The notes under the pieces were generated by a model. It was given only the letters and a program-made list of their open reading frames with translations. It searched no databases and was not told where the DNA came from. A stretch of DNA of 64,000 nt from UBA966 sp046350355 (lineage in GTDB: Bacteria; Planctomycetota; Phycisphaerae; Phycisphaerales; SM1A02), in contig JAXMAN010000001.1 of assembly GCA_046350355.1 (NCBI GenBank), forward strand, positions 1,416,684-1,480,683. Direction: 5' to 3'. Shown piece by piece: positions 16,213 to 24,906 of this stretch. The position numbers and the translations under genes were made by a program. Numbering within the stretch: the stretch's first letter is position 1; each line of letters starts with the position of its first letter.

Positions 16213-17835
16213 TCAGGGCGTCGTGCTCGGGGGCACCGCGGGCTCGAAGCCTTCGGGGCAGGGCGGCGCCTCGGGCGTCGTCCCCGGCGCGGGCGCGGGC
16301 TGCGCCGCGGGGGCGGCGGGCTCGGCGCTCTTGACCGGTGCAACGACCTTGCCGGCGAGCTCGCCCGCGGGCGGGCTCGACTCGACGCGCGTGACCTGCG
16401 GCGTGTCGCGGCGCGACATGATGTCGATCTTGATGGGCGAGATGACCTGGAGCCGCAGCGCCGGGTCGTACTCGCTGCCGCCCTTGACGCCCACCAGCGT
16501 GGTGAGCATCGTCGGCATCGGGATCGCGGGGTTGGGGAGCACGTACGCGATCGTCGCGCCCGTGGTCGGGTCGCAGACGCGGTAGAGCTCGGGCAGGTGC
16601 GTGCCGTCGTAGACCGCGCTCGCGTTGAGCACGCCCACGGCGGTGTAGTCGGCGCGGTTCTGCAGGTCGGTGAGCGCCTTGGAGATCTCCTGGCGGTTGG
16701 TCTCCACCGCGCTCTTCACGCGCTGGAGCTCCTGCATCTGCGTCTGCGTCTCGATGAGCAGGCCGAGCTGCTGCGAGCGCGCCTTCGCGATCGCCTTGCT
16801 GCCCGCGCCGAGCTCGTCGCTGTCCACGAGCTCCTTGTACTTCGCCTGCAGCGCCGCGAACTCGGCGCCCGACTCCGGCTGCGCGCGCACGGCCTTGAAC
16901 TGCTCCTCGAGGCCGTTGAGCGTCGTGCGGTGCGAGACCACGGTGCGCGAGAGCTTCGTGCCGCCCGAGGGCGTGCGCTCGACGATCACGCCGGTGTCGG
17001 TCGTGGTGTTCGTCGCGGCGGGCGCGGCGGCCGGATCGGCGTTCTCCTTGACGCCGCGCAGGGGCGGAATCGCGGGGGAATCGCCGCCGGACTGCACGGC
17101 CGCGGGCATCTCCGCGCCGGCGGGCGCGGCGTTCACGGGGGCGACCGTGCCGACGGGCGCGGTCTCGCCGCCGCTGGGCGCGACGACGGCGTTGCCGCCC
17201 GTCGAGCCGGCGGTGGTGGCGGGCTTGCTGCCCGCGGCGATCTCCGCGTCGGTCGCGGCGCGCAGGAACTGCATGTTGACCCAGCCCTCGGCGGTCTGGG
17301 GCAGGCGCACCTTGTAGACGGACTCCTTCTCGCCGTCGACGATGCCCAGCACCGTCAGCGAGGAGCCCGGCTCCAGGTGGCCGATCTGCTTCCAGCTCTT
17401 GTCGGGGGCGCCGCCGGCGTCGGCGTTGGGCGCGCGCAGCTCGGTGCGCGCGGTGACCTTCGCGCTCGCGCGGTCGGCGGCGAGCGTGACGCGGCGGTCG
17501 GCGGGCACGTAGCCGCTGAACTCGCCGAAGGCGGGGCCGGTCGCCTCGATGCGCGCCCAGCCGTACTCATCCTTGAGCACGCGGACGAGGTCGCCCTTGC
17601 GGAGCTTGCCGAAGGCGTACGAGCTCTGCGCGCTCGGTCCCGAGCGGACGTTCACCGCATCCGCGGTGACGATCATCCAGCCCGTTGACGCGACGGGAGT
17701 GGACGAGGGGTCGCGCGGCGCAGGCGAGGCCTGCGGGGCCGCGAGAACAGTGGGCGTGAGGGTGAGCAGGGCAGCCGATGCGAGCGTCATGCCTACGGCG
17801 GCCCGCATCCGTGCGGGTGTGCATCCATGCAGCAT
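16213..17835 (-). CDS. Secreted protein with two bacterial SH3 domains and a coiled coil
   Basis: 540 aa. A signal peptide (about residues 1-36) is followed by an SH3b domain (about 53-115: ADAVNVRSGPS...YAFGKLRKGDLVRVL...YGWARIEATG) and a second, more divergent SH3b-like domain (about 125-190, ending EGWVNMQFL). An Ala/Gly/Thr-rich linker, a coiled coil (about 300-400, LEEQFKAVRAQ...QTQMQELQRVKSAVETNRQEI) and a Pro/Ala-rich tail complete it. SH3b domains usually bind peptidoglycan or envelope peptides, so a periplasmic role is likely. The ATG at 17835 is supported by a TAGACT hexamer 6 bases upstream. It is divergent from the TolC-like gene, with only 36 bases between the two starts. Confidence 0.82.
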   Translation of the reverse strand: MLHGCTPARMRAAVGMTLASAALLTLTPTVLAAPQASPAPRDPSSTPVASTGWMIVTADAVNVRSGPSAQSSYAFGKLRKGDLVRVLKDEYGWARIEATGPAFGEFSGYVPADRRVTLAADRASAKVTARTELRAPNADAGGAPDKSWKQIGHLEPGSSLTVLGIVDGEKESVYKVRLPQTAEGWVNMQFLRAATDAEIAAGSKPATTAGSTGGNAVVAPSGGETAPVGTVAPVNAAPAGAEMPAAVQSGGDSPAIPPLRGVKENADPAAAPAATNTTTDTGVIVERTPSGGTKLSRTVVSHRTTLNGLEEQFKAVRAQPESGAEFAALQAKYKELVDSDELGAGSKAIAKARSQQLGLLIETQTQMQELQRVKSAVETNRQEISKALTDLQNRADYTAVGVLNASAVYDGTHLPELYRVCDPTTGATIAYVLPNPAIPMPTMLTTLVGVKGGSEYDPALRLQVISPIKIDIMSRRDTPQVTRVESSPPAGELAGKVVAPVKSAEPAAPAAQPAPAPGTTPEAPPCPEGFEPAVPPSTTP

Positions 17836-17841
17836 GGCCGC

Positions 17842-17847
17842 AGTCTA
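17842..17847 (-). promoter_or_regulatory. -10-like TAGACT of the SH3-domain gene (leaderless)
   Basis: TAGACT on the minus strand ends 6 bases before the ATG at 17835. Eleven bases separate it from the opposing TolC hexamer, so the two promoters overlap. Confidence 0.55.
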
Positions 17848-17858
17848 ACGATGGGGGC

Positions 17859-17864
17859 TACACT
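17859..17864 (+). promoter_or_regulatory. -10-like TACACT of the TolC-like gene (leaderless)
   Basis: TACACT ends 7 bases before the ATG at 17872 and decides between the in-frame ATGs at 17827, 17851 and 17872. Confidence 0.55.
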
Positions 17865-17871
17865 TCGCGAG

Positions 17872-19686
17872 ATGCCCGCGCGGCGTTCCTCCATGTTTTT
17901 GAAAGCGGCCGTCCGCACCGCCGGACGGCGGGGCGTGGTGGCGGCGGTCGGGCTCGGCGCCCTGGTCGCCGGCTGCGACAGCCCGCTGCGCCAGCAGGAG
18001 GACGCGGAGCTCCAGCGCTCCCTCGACGCCACCCTCGCCCGGGAGTCGGGCAACGGCACCCTGCAGGCGGCCCCCACCCAGGTGAGCGCCCCGCAGAGCT
18101 CGGTCTTCGAGAGCCTGCGTTCCCGCCGGTCCCAGCTCGACGCCATGGGCCCGCAGCGCACCGACGGCGGAATCGGCCTGGATGTGGGCCCCGACCTCGA
18201 CGGCCGGGCCCCCAAGGAGGTCGTCCTGACCCTCCAGCAGGCGATCGCCTCGGCCGTCCAGAACAACCTGGGGGTCCAGCGCGCCCGCCTGGAGGAGGCG
18301 ATCAGCCAGACCGAGATCGTCCGGGCCGAGGCGGTCTTCGACACCGTCCTCTTCGCCAGCGGCGGGTACGAGCGCTCCTTCCAGCCGGTCCCGGTCATCG
18401 ACACCGGCGGCGGCAGCGCCAGCTTCCTCATCAACCCCCTGGCCGACCAGCGGGGCTGGAACCTCCAGAGCGGCATCGAGCAGCGCTTCGCCACCGGCGC
18501 GAACCTCTCCGTGACCACCGCGATGGGGCAGCAGGACTTCAACGACCCCAACGACACGATCACGCCGAATCCCTCCTACAACTCCTCGATCAGCATGACG
18601 CTGAGCCAGCCGCTGCTGCGCGGCTTCGGGACGGACGTGAACCTGGCGTCGCTGCGCATCGCGCGCAACCAGGACCGGCGCTCGCTGCAGCTCCTGCGGC
18701 AGTCGCTGCTGGCGACCGTCGCGCAGACGGAGGCGCTGTACTGGCAGGTCTACGTCAACCGCCAGCGCCTGGTGAGTGCGCGCTGGCTGCTGAAGCTGGG
18801 CGAGGAGACGCGCGACCTGCTCGCGCGCCGGCGCGAGTACGACGCCTCGCTCGCGCAGTACGCCGACGCCGTCTCCAAGGTCGAGGACCGGCGCGCCTCC
18901 GTCATCCGCGCCGAGCGCGAGCTGCAGCGCAGCGTGAACGCGCTCAAGCAGGTGATGAACGACCCGCGCCTGGCGGTGGGCAGCAACGAGACGATCGTCA
19001 CCGTCGACGTCCCCGTCGACCAGCCCGTGAAGTACAGCGTCCCCGACGCCTTGGCGACCGCGCTCGCGCAGAACCCCGCGGTGGCGGCGGCGCTCCTCTC
19101 CATCGACGACGCCTCGATCGCGGTGGACGTGGCCGACAACGGACGGCTGCCGCAGCTCGACCTGGAGGCGAGCGGCGCGCTCTACGGGCTGGCCTCGGGC
19201 TTCGCCGACGCGTGGCAGTCCCTGGGCGACAACGACTGGATCGAGTGGGCCGTCGGCGCGACCTTCCGCCAGCCCATCGGCAACCGCGCGGGCGAGGCGG
19301 ACTACCGCCGCGCGCGCCTGGCGCGCTCGCGCGCCGTCATCGTCTACAAGACCGCGGTGCAGTCCGCGGTCCTCGACGTGCGCAACGCGCTGCAGGACGC
19401 CGCCGCGAGCTTCCGGCTCATCGAGCAGACGCGCGCGCAGCGGCTGGCCGCCGCGGAGAACATGCGCGCGCTCTCCATCGACGAGGAGAACATCGCGCAG
19501 CTCACGCCGGAGTTCCTGGCGCTGAAGTTCCTGCGCCAGGACGGGCTCGCGCTCACGCAGATCGCGGAGGCGGTGGCGCTCGCCGACTACAACACCTCGC
19601 TCGCGAACCTCTACGCGGCGATGGGCAGCGCGCTCGAGCGCAACCGCATCGAGCTGAAGCTCGTCGACGCGGTGCCCTCGCACTGA
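17872..19686 (+). CDS. TolC-family outer membrane efflux lipoprotein
   Basis: 604 aa from the ATG at 17872. The signal peptide has a good lipobox (LVAGC, Cys about residue 35). The body has two OEP-type repeats: the first starts VVLTLQQAIASAVQNNLGVQRARLEEAISQTEI, the second VPDALATALAQNPAVAAALLSIDDA. Both contain long helices (for example QSLLATVAQTEALYWQVYVNRQRLV) and beta segments such as SMTLSQPLLRGFGTDVN and GATFRQPIGNRAGEADYR. TolC proteins form trimeric outer-membrane ducts for efflux pumps or type I secretion. No pump or adaptor gene is adjacent, so its partners lie elsewhere. The Sua5/TsaC gene follows 7 bases later. Confidence 0.93.
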   Translation: MPARRSSMFLKAAVRTAGRRGVVAAVGLGALVAGCDSPLRQQEDAELQRSLDATLARESGNGTLQAAPTQVSAPQSSVFESLRSRRSQLDAMGPQRTDGGIGLDVGPDLDGRAPKEVVLTLQQAIASAVQNNLGVQRARLEEAISQTEIVRAEAVFDTVLFASGGYERSFQPVPVIDTGGGSASFLINPLADQRGWNLQSGIEQRFATGANLSVTTAMGQQDFNDPNDTITPNPSYNSSISMTLSQPLLRGFGTDVNLASLRIARNQDRRSLQLLRQSLLATVAQTEALYWQVYVNRQRLVSARWLLKLGEETRDLLARRREYDASLAQYADAVSKVEDRRASVIRAERELQRSVNALKQVMNDPRLAVGSNETIVTVDVPVDQPVKYSVPDALATALAQNPAVAAALLSIDDASIAVDVADNGRLPQLDLEASGALYGLASGFADAWQSLGDNDWIEWAVGATFRQPIGNRAGEADYRRARLARSRAVIVYKTAVQSAVLDVRNALQDAAASFRLIEQTRAQRLAAAENMRALSIDEENIAQLTPEFLALKFLRQDGLALTQIAEAVALADYNTSLANLYAAMGSALERNRIELKLVDAVPSH

Positions 19687-19693
19687 TCCGCGC

Positions 19694-20665
19694 ATGCCGA
19701 CGATCCTCGATCCAGGCGACGGCTCCATCGCGCGCGCCGCGCAGGTGCTGCGCGACGGCGGGGCGGTCGCCTTCCCGACCGAGACCGTCTACGGACTCGG
19801 CGCGCTCACCATGGACCCGCGCGGCATCGCGCGCGTCTACGAGCTCAAGGGGCGCCCCGCGGACAACCCGCTCATCGCGCACGTCCTCGACGCCGCGGGC
19901 GCGCGCGCGATCGCCGAGGGCTGGGACGCGCGCTGCGACGAGCTCGCCGCGCGCCTCTGGCCGGGGCCGCTGACGATGGTGCTCGCGCGCCGCGCGGGCG
20001 TGCCCGCGGCGGCCGCGGGCGGGCGCGCCTCGATCGCGGTGCGCTCGCCCGCGCATCCCGTGGCGCGCCGCCTGCTGCAGGCGCTCGGCGGCGCGGCGGT
20101 GAGCGCGCCCAGCGCCAACCGCAGCGGGCGCATCAGCGCGACGAGCGCTCCGCACGTCGCGCAGGAGTTCGCCGACGAGCCCGATCTGCTGGTGATCGAC
20201 GGCGGCCCGTGCGAACTGGGCCTCGAGAGCACCGTCGTGGACCTGACCGGCCCGCGTCCGGTGCTGCTGCGCCCCGGCACGGTCACGCTCGAGGCGCTGC
20301 GCGCCATCCTGGGCGAGGTCGACGCGCCGCACATCGCGCAGCAGCTCCAGAGCCCCGGCACCGCGCACCGCCACTACGCGCCGACGACGCCCGCGGAGCT
20401 CGCCCCGCACGGCGGCCTGCGCGCCGCGCTCGCCGCGCAGCCGCGCCCCTGCGCCGTCCTCTGCTTCGACGAGTCCGAGGTCCCCGCGCCGCACACCGCG
20501 ATCACGATGCCCCGCGACGGGCAGGTCTACGCGCGCGCCCTCTACGACGCGCTGCGCACCGCCGACGCGATGGGGTGCAGCCGCATCGTCATCGAGCGTC
20601 CCGCGGGCACCGAGGGCGTCTGGCGCGCGATCGCCGACCGGCTCGTGCGCGCGACGGCGCGGTAG
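19694..20665 (+). CDS. tsaC: L-threonylcarbamoyladenylate synthase (Sua5 type)
   Basis: 323 aa. Makes threonylcarbamoyl-AMP from threonine, bicarbonate and ATP for t6A37 modification of ANN-decoding tRNAs. The YrdC/Sua5 domain (residues 1-205) has VAFPTETVYGLG, KGRPADNPLIAHV, WPGPLTMVL, VRSPAHPVARRLL, SAPSANRSGRISAT and ESTVVDLTG...LLRPGTVT. The C-terminal Sua5 extension (about 215-323) begins SPGTAHRHYAPTTP, the usual interdomain segment, so it is the long Sua5 form rather than short TsaC. It is 7 bases after the TolC gene with no promoter of its own visible. Confidence 0.96.
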   Translation: MPTILDPGDGSIARAAQVLRDGGAVAFPTETVYGLGALTMDPRGIARVYELKGRPADNPLIAHVLDAAGARAIAEGWDARCDELAARLWPGPLTMVLARRAGVPAAAAGGRASIAVRSPAHPVARRLLQALGGAAVSAPSANRSGRISATSAPHVAQEFADEPDLLVIDGGPCELGLESTVVDLTGPRPVLLRPGTVTLEALRAILGEVDAPHIAQQLQSPGTAHRHYAPTTPAELAPHGGLRAALAAQPRPCAVLCFDESEVPAPHTAITMPRDGQVYARALYDALRTADAMGCSRIVIERPAGTEGVWRAIADRLVRATAR

Positions 20666-20710
20666 GAGACTCCGTGGGCGCCGCGCGCCGGCCCGCGCCG
20701 CGCCGCCCGA

Positions 20711-22369
20711 TCACGCCATCGGAATCTTCACGCCCAGGCGCGCGGCGCAGTCGCGCGCGCGCTCGTAGCCCGCGTCCGCGTGGCGCAGCACGCCCATCAT
20801 CGGGTCGTTGGTGAGCACGCGCTCCAGCCGGCGCGCCGCCTCCGGCGTGCCGTCCGCGACGATCACCTGCCCCGCGTGCTGGCTGTAGCCGATACCGACG
20901 CCGCCGCCGTGGTGGAAGCTGGTCCAGCTCGCGCCGCTGGCGATGTTGACCGCGAAGTTGAGGATCGCCCAGTCGCTCACCGCGTCGGAGCCGTCCTGCA
21001 TCGCCTCCGTCTCGCGGTTGGGGCTGGCGACGCTGCCGCAGTCCAGGTGGTCGCGGCCGATGACGATCGGCGCCTTCACCTTGCCGCTGGCGACGAGCTC
21101 GTTGAACTTGAGCCCGGCGCGGTGGCGCTCGCCCAGGCCCAGCCAGCAGATGCGCGCGGGCAGCCCCTGGAAGGCGACGCGCTCCTGCGCCATGCGGATC
21201 CAGCGGCGCAGCGACTCGTCGCCGGGGAAGAGCTCGAGCACCGCCTCGTCGGTGACGCGGATGTCCTGCGGGTCGCCCGAGAGCGCGGCCCAGCGGAAGG
21301 GGCCGCGGCCCACGCAGAACTGCGGCCGGATGTACGCGGGGACGAAGCCCGGGAAGGCGAACGCCTCCTTGTAGCCGCGGTCGTGCGCGCGCTGGCGGAT
21401 GTTGTTGCCGTAGTCGAAGACCTTCGAGCCGCGGCGCTGGAACTCGACCATCAGGCGCACGTGCTGCTCCATCGTCGCCAGCGAGAGCGCGGTGTAGCGG
21501 TCGGGATCCGCGGCGCGCAGCGCGTCCGCCTCCTCGCGCGACATGCCCTCGGGGTAGTAGCCCTCGAGCGGATCGTGCGCGCTGGTCTGGTCGGTGAGCG
21601 TCTCCGGGACGATGCCGCGCTCCTGCAGGCGGCGCAGCAGGTCGACGGCGTTGCAGAGGACGCCCACGCTGCGGCCCTGGCCCGCGGCGCGCAGCTCGAG
21701 CGCGCGGTCGATGGCGGGATCGATCTCCTCGTGGATCTCGTCGAGGTAGCGGTCCTTCACGCGCTTGCGCAGGCGCTCGATGCACATCTCGGCGATGAGC
21801 GCGGTCCCCTCGTTCATCGTGATCGCCAGCGGCTGGGCGCCGCCCATGCCGCCGCAGCCGGCGGTGACGTTGAGGGTGCCCTTGAGGGTGCCCTTGAAGT
21901 GCTGGCGCGCGCACTCGGCGTAGGTCTCGTAGGTGCCCTGGAGGATGCCCTGCGTGCCGATGTAGATCCAGCTTCCCGCGGTCATCTGCCCGAACATCAT
22001 CAGCCCGCGCGCGCACAGCTCGTCGAAGTGCTTCTGCGTCGCCCAGTGGGGGACGAGGTTCGAGTTGGCGATCATCACGCGCGGCGCGTCGGGGTGCGTG
22101 CGCACGACGCCCACGGGCTTGCCGCTCTGCACGAGCAGCGTCTCGTCCTCGCCCAGGCGGCGCAGGCACTCGACGATCGCGTCGAAGCACTCCCAGGTGC
22201 GCGCGGCCTGCCCGCGTCCGCCGTAGACCACGAGCGCCTCGGGACGCTCGGCGACCTCGGGATCGAGGTTGTTCATGAGCATCCGCATCGCGGCCTCGGC
22301 GGCCCAGGTGCGGCAGGTCTTGACGGCTCCGCGCGGCGCGCGGACGGTACGGGTGGCGACGCTGTCCAT
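20711..22369 (-). CDS. hutU: Urocanate hydratase
   Basis: 552 aa, full length. Converts urocanate to imidazolonepropionate with tightly bound NAD+ in histidine degradation. Recognised from WAAEAAMRMLMNNLDPEVAERP, MIANSNLVPHWA, FGQMTAGSWIYIGTQGILQGTYE, TAGCGGMGGAQPLAITMN, DQTSAHDPLEGYYP and FDYGNNIRQ. Other matching segments are FAFPGFVPAYIRP-FC-G-GPFRW, GRDHLDCGSVASPNRETEAM, and FHHGGGVGIGYSQHAG near the C-terminus. hutH lies 42 bases upstream on the same strand, but hutU has its own TACAAT hexamer 9 bases before the ATG. Imidazolonepropionase and later hut genes are not in the window. Confidence 0.98.
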   Translation of the reverse strand: MDSVATRTVRAPRGAVKTCRTWAAEAAMRMLMNNLDPEVAERPEALVVYGGRGQAARTWECFDAIVECLRRLGEDETLLVQSGKPVGVVRTHPDAPRVMIANSNLVPHWATQKHFDELCARGLMMFGQMTAGSWIYIGTQGILQGTYETYAECARQHFKGTLKGTLNVTAGCGGMGGAQPLAITMNEGTALIAEMCIERLRKRVKDRYLDEIHEEIDPAIDRALELRAAGQGRSVGVLCNAVDLLRRLQERGIVPETLTDQTSAHDPLEGYYPEGMSREEADALRAADPDRYTALSLATMEQHVRLMVEFQRRGSKVFDYGNNIRQRAHDRGYKEAFAFPGFVPAYIRPQFCVGRGPFRWAALSGDPQDIRVTDEAVLELFPGDESLRRWIRMAQERVAFQGLPARICWLGLGERHRAGLKFNELVASGKVKAPIVIGRDHLDCGSVASPNRETEAMQDGSDAVSDWAILNFAVNIASGASWTSFHHGGGVGIGYSQHAGQVIVADGTPEAARRLERVLTNDPMMGVLRHADAGYERARDCAARLGVKIPMA

Positions 22370-22378
22370 GGAGGCCAG

Positions 22379-22384
22379 ATTGTA
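22379..22384 (-). promoter_or_regulatory. -10-like TACAAT of hutU (leaderless)
   Basis: TACAAT on the minus strand ends 9 bases before the hutU ATG at 22369. It lies in the 42-bp hutH-hutU gap, so hutU may be transcribed independently as well as from hutH. Confidence 0.55.
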
Positions 22385-22411
22385 GGAGGCCGTGCGCGCC
22401 GGGACGTGCGC

Positions 22412-23998
22412 CTACTTCGACGCGCCGCGGTCGCCCGCCGCGCCGGCGGCCACGCCGCAGAAGGCGCGCTCGAGCAGCATCTGGCGGATGCACGCGATGT
22501 CCGGGGCGGGCGGCCGGTCGCCGGTCAGCCGCGGCACGCGCGTGCGCACGGCGGCGTGGAGCGCCTCGACGCCCGCGCCCGAGCGCAGCGGACGCTGGTA
22601 CTCGACACCCTCGCACATCACCAGCAGCTCGATCGCGATCACGTCGGCGGCGAGCGCGATGCACGCGCGCAGCAGGTTCGCGCTCGTCGCGCCCATCGAG
22701 TTGTAGTCCTCGATCCCCGCGCTCGTGGGGATGTTGTGCGCGCTCGCCGGATGCGCGAGCGTCTGCAGCTCGTTGCAGCAGGCGGCGGCCGCGTACTGCG
22801 CGATCATGTAGCCCGAGTGCAGCCCCGGCTGCGGGCTGAGGTAAGCGCGCACGGGATTCTCCGCGTCCTGCGCCGCCAGGATCCAGAAGACGCGCCGCTC
22901 GCTGATGCCCGCCAGCGGCACGAGCGCCAGGCGCGCGTGGTCCATCGCCAGCGCCAGCGGCATGCCGTGGAAGTTGCCGCCGCTGACGATGTCCGCGCCC
23001 GCCGCCGCGTCGTCGCCGCGCAGGAAGAGAAGCGGGTTGTCGGTGACGCCGCCCAGCTCGCGCTCCACGACGCTGCGCGCGTGCGCCAGCGCGTCCGCCG
23101 CCGCGCCCAGCACCTGCGGCGCGCAGCGGAAGGAGTAGGGGTCCTGCACGCGCGGGTCGTTCTCCTTGTGCGCCAGCAGGATCTCGCTTCCGGCGAGCTC
23201 GCGCAGCACCGCCGCCGCGACCGCCGCCTGCCCGGGCTGGTTGCGCGCGTGGTGGATGCGCGCGTCCAGGAAGGAGTCGGTCGCGCGGCAGGCGTCGATC
23301 GAGAGCGCCGTCGCGCGCACGGCCGTGCGCAGCAGCGCGTCGGCGTCGTGCATCGCCAGCGCCGCGTTGGAGCACATGTAGTGCGTCCCGTTGATGAGCG
23401 CGAGCCCCTCCTTCGCGGCGAGCGTCAGCGGACGCAGGCCGGCGGCGGCGAGCGCGTCGCGCGTCTCCATCTCCTGCCCGCCCAGCGTGGCGCGCCCCTC
23501 GCCGATGAGCGCGAGCGCCGCGTGCGCCAGCGGGGCCAGGTCGCCCGAGGCGCCCACCGACCCGCGCGCCGGCACGACCGGCACGATGTTCGCGTTCAGC
23601 AGCCCGACGATGAGCTCGACCAGCTCCGGCCGCACCGCGCTGCGGGCGCGGGCGAGGCTCGCCGCCAGGATGACCAGCATGCCGCGCACGACCTCGGCGT
23701 CGGCGGGGGCGCCGGTGCCGGAGGCGTGGCTGCGGACCAGGTTCGCCTGCAGCTCGCCCAGCGCCTCGTTGGCGACCCGCACCCGCGAGAGCGAGCCGAA
23801 GCCGGTGTTGATTCCGTAGAGGGCCTCGCCCCCGGCCAGACGGCGCTCGAGCGCGGCGCGTCCGCGCTCCATGCGGGCGCGGGCGGCGGGGGAGAGGCGC
23901 ACCGGCGCGCCCGCGCGCGCGACCGCGACGACCTGCTCGATGGCGAGGGGGCTCCCGTCGAGCTCGACGGGCGCGGCGGGGGTGGGACGGCTGGACAT
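22412..23998 (-). CDS. hutH: Histidine ammonia-lyase
   Basis: 528 aa. Deaminates histidine to urocanate, the step before HutU. The autocatalytic MIO cofactor triad Ala-Ser-Gly is at about residues 150-152 in GSVGASGDLAPLAH. Other family signatures are YGINTGFGSL, QANLVRSHASGTG, KEGLALINGTHYM, QDPYSFRCAPQVLGA, GVTDNPL, SGGNFHGMPLA and IPTSAGIEDYNSMGA. The ATG at 23998 is preferred over the one at 24061, because it has a TATCGT hexamer 9 bases upstream and avoids overlap with the divergent membrane-protein gene. Confidence 0.98.
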   Translation of the reverse strand: MSSRPTPAAPVELDGSPLAIEQVVAVARAGAPVRLSPAARARMERGRAALERRLAGGEALYGINTGFGSLSRVRVANEALGELQANLVRSHASGTGAPADAEVVRGMLVILAASLARARSAVRPELVELIVGLLNANIVPVVPARGSVGASGDLAPLAHAALALIGEGRATLGGQEMETRDALAAAGLRPLTLAAKEGLALINGTHYMCSNAALAMHDADALLRTAVRATALSIDACRATDSFLDARIHHARNQPGQAAVAAAVLRELAGSEILLAHKENDPRVQDPYSFRCAPQVLGAAADALAHARSVVERELGGVTDNPLLFLRGDDAAAGADIVSGGNFHGMPLALAMDHARLALVPLAGISERRVFWILAAQDAENPVRAYLSPQPGLHSGYMIAQYAAAACCNELQTLAHPASAHNIPTSAGIEDYNSMGATSANLLRACIALAADVIAIELLVMCEGVEYQRPLRSGAGVEALHAAVRTRVPRLTGDRPPAPDIACIRQMLLERAFCGVAAGAAGDRGASK

Positions 23999-24007
23999 CG
24001 CGGGCGC

Positions 24008-24013
24008 ACGATA
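24008..24013 (-). promoter_or_regulatory. -10-like TATCGT of hutH (leaderless)
   Basis: TATCGT on the minus strand ends 9 bases before the ATG at 23998. Confidence 0.5.
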
Positions 24014-24046
24014 CGGCAACGCCTTGCGGCGCAGCGCGCGCGCGGG

Positions 24047-24052
24047 TAGCAC
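24047..24052 (+). promoter_or_regulatory. -10-like TAGCAC of the 24060 gene (imperfect)
   Basis: TAGCAC ends 7 bases before the ATG at 24060. The sixth base is C instead of T, so the match is weaker. Confidence 0.35.
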
Positions 24053-24059
24053 TCCGGGC

Positions 24060-24878
24060 ATGAAGAGCGCCGCGCTCCGCTACTCCGTGCTCGCGCTGGG
24101 CACCGCCGCCGCCATCGCGGCCGTCGTGCCGACGATCCCCTTCCTGCTGAGCACGCGCGGCGTCGCGGGGCCCGGCATGATGGACGCGGTGCACCCCGCG
24201 GGCGCCGCCCTCGCGCTGGCGCTGGGGTTGGGCGCGGCGACGGCGATCGCGTGCGTCGTCGGCCGACTCATCAACGCGGCGGTCGGACTCTGCGTGCTGG
24301 GCTTCGCGGTCGCGATCGTCTCGATGCGCAGCGGCACGGTCCTCGACGCGGCCTTCGACGGCGACGCGCTCCTGCCGCTCGCGTGCGAGACGCTCGGCTG
24401 GAGCGTCGCGGTGGCGGTGATGTCCGCGATCGTCTTCCGCGTGAGCGGTCCGCTCCCGGACATCCCGGCGCGCGATCCCAAGGGTCCCTTCCGCGCGGAG
24501 ATCTTCAACACCGACAGCCTGCGCGGCCTCGTCGCCGGCGCGGCGATGGTGGTGCTGCTCTGGTTCGCCGCGCGCACGGAGATGAAGGGCCAGGCGCTGG
24601 GCGCGGCCGTCTGCGGCGGGATCGCGACCGCCTTCGCGGGCCGGCGCCTGCTGGGGAACTCGCAGCCGATCCTGCTCTTCGCGGCGCCCGTGCTCGCCGC
24701 GGGCATCGCGCAGCTCGTCACGGCGCTCACCTTCAAGGTGCCGCTGGTGGACGCGGCCGTCTCGCGCTCGCTCATGGGGTGGTCGGTGGCGATGCCGCTG
24801 GACATCGTCGCGGGCGCGCTGGTGGGCGTGCCGCTGGGCCTGGGCTGGACGCGCAACGGCGAAGACGACGGGGAATAG
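24060..24878 (+). CDS. Multi-pass membrane protein of unknown function
   Basis: 272 aa; family not recognised. Hydrophobic segments lie at about 8-30, 45-66, 70-90, 108-128, 155-171, 178-195, 203-224 and 240-262, so seven or eight membrane helices. A polar loop PDIPARDPKGPFRAEIFNTDS sits at about 133-153. No transporter signature or catalytic motif is visible. The ATG at 24060 follows a TAGCAC hexamer. It is divergent from hutH and 28 bases before a PfkB-type kinase that has its own promoter hexamer. A link to histidine use is possible from position only. Confidence 0.75.
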   Translation: MKSAALRYSVLALGTAAAIAAVVPTIPFLLSTRGVAGPGMMDAVHPAGAALALALGLGAATAIACVVGRLINAAVGLCVLGFAVAIVSMRSGTVLDAAFDGDALLPLACETLGWSVAVAVMSAIVFRVSGPLPDIPARDPKGPFRAEIFNTDSLRGLVAGAAMVVLLWFAARTEMKGQALGAAVCGGIATAFAGRRLLGNSQPILLFAAPVLAAGIAQLVTALTFKVPLVDAAVSRSLMGWSVAMPLDIVAGALVGVPLGLGWTRNGEDDGE

Positions 24879-24894
24879 CGCCACGGCGCCGCGC

Positions 24895-24900
24895 TACACT
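24895..24900 (+). promoter_or_regulatory. -10-like TACACT of the PfkB kinase gene (leaderless)
   Basis: TACACT ends 6 bases before the ATG at 24907; no Shine-Dalgarno is present. Confidence 0.55.
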
Positions 24901-24906
24901 CGCGCG

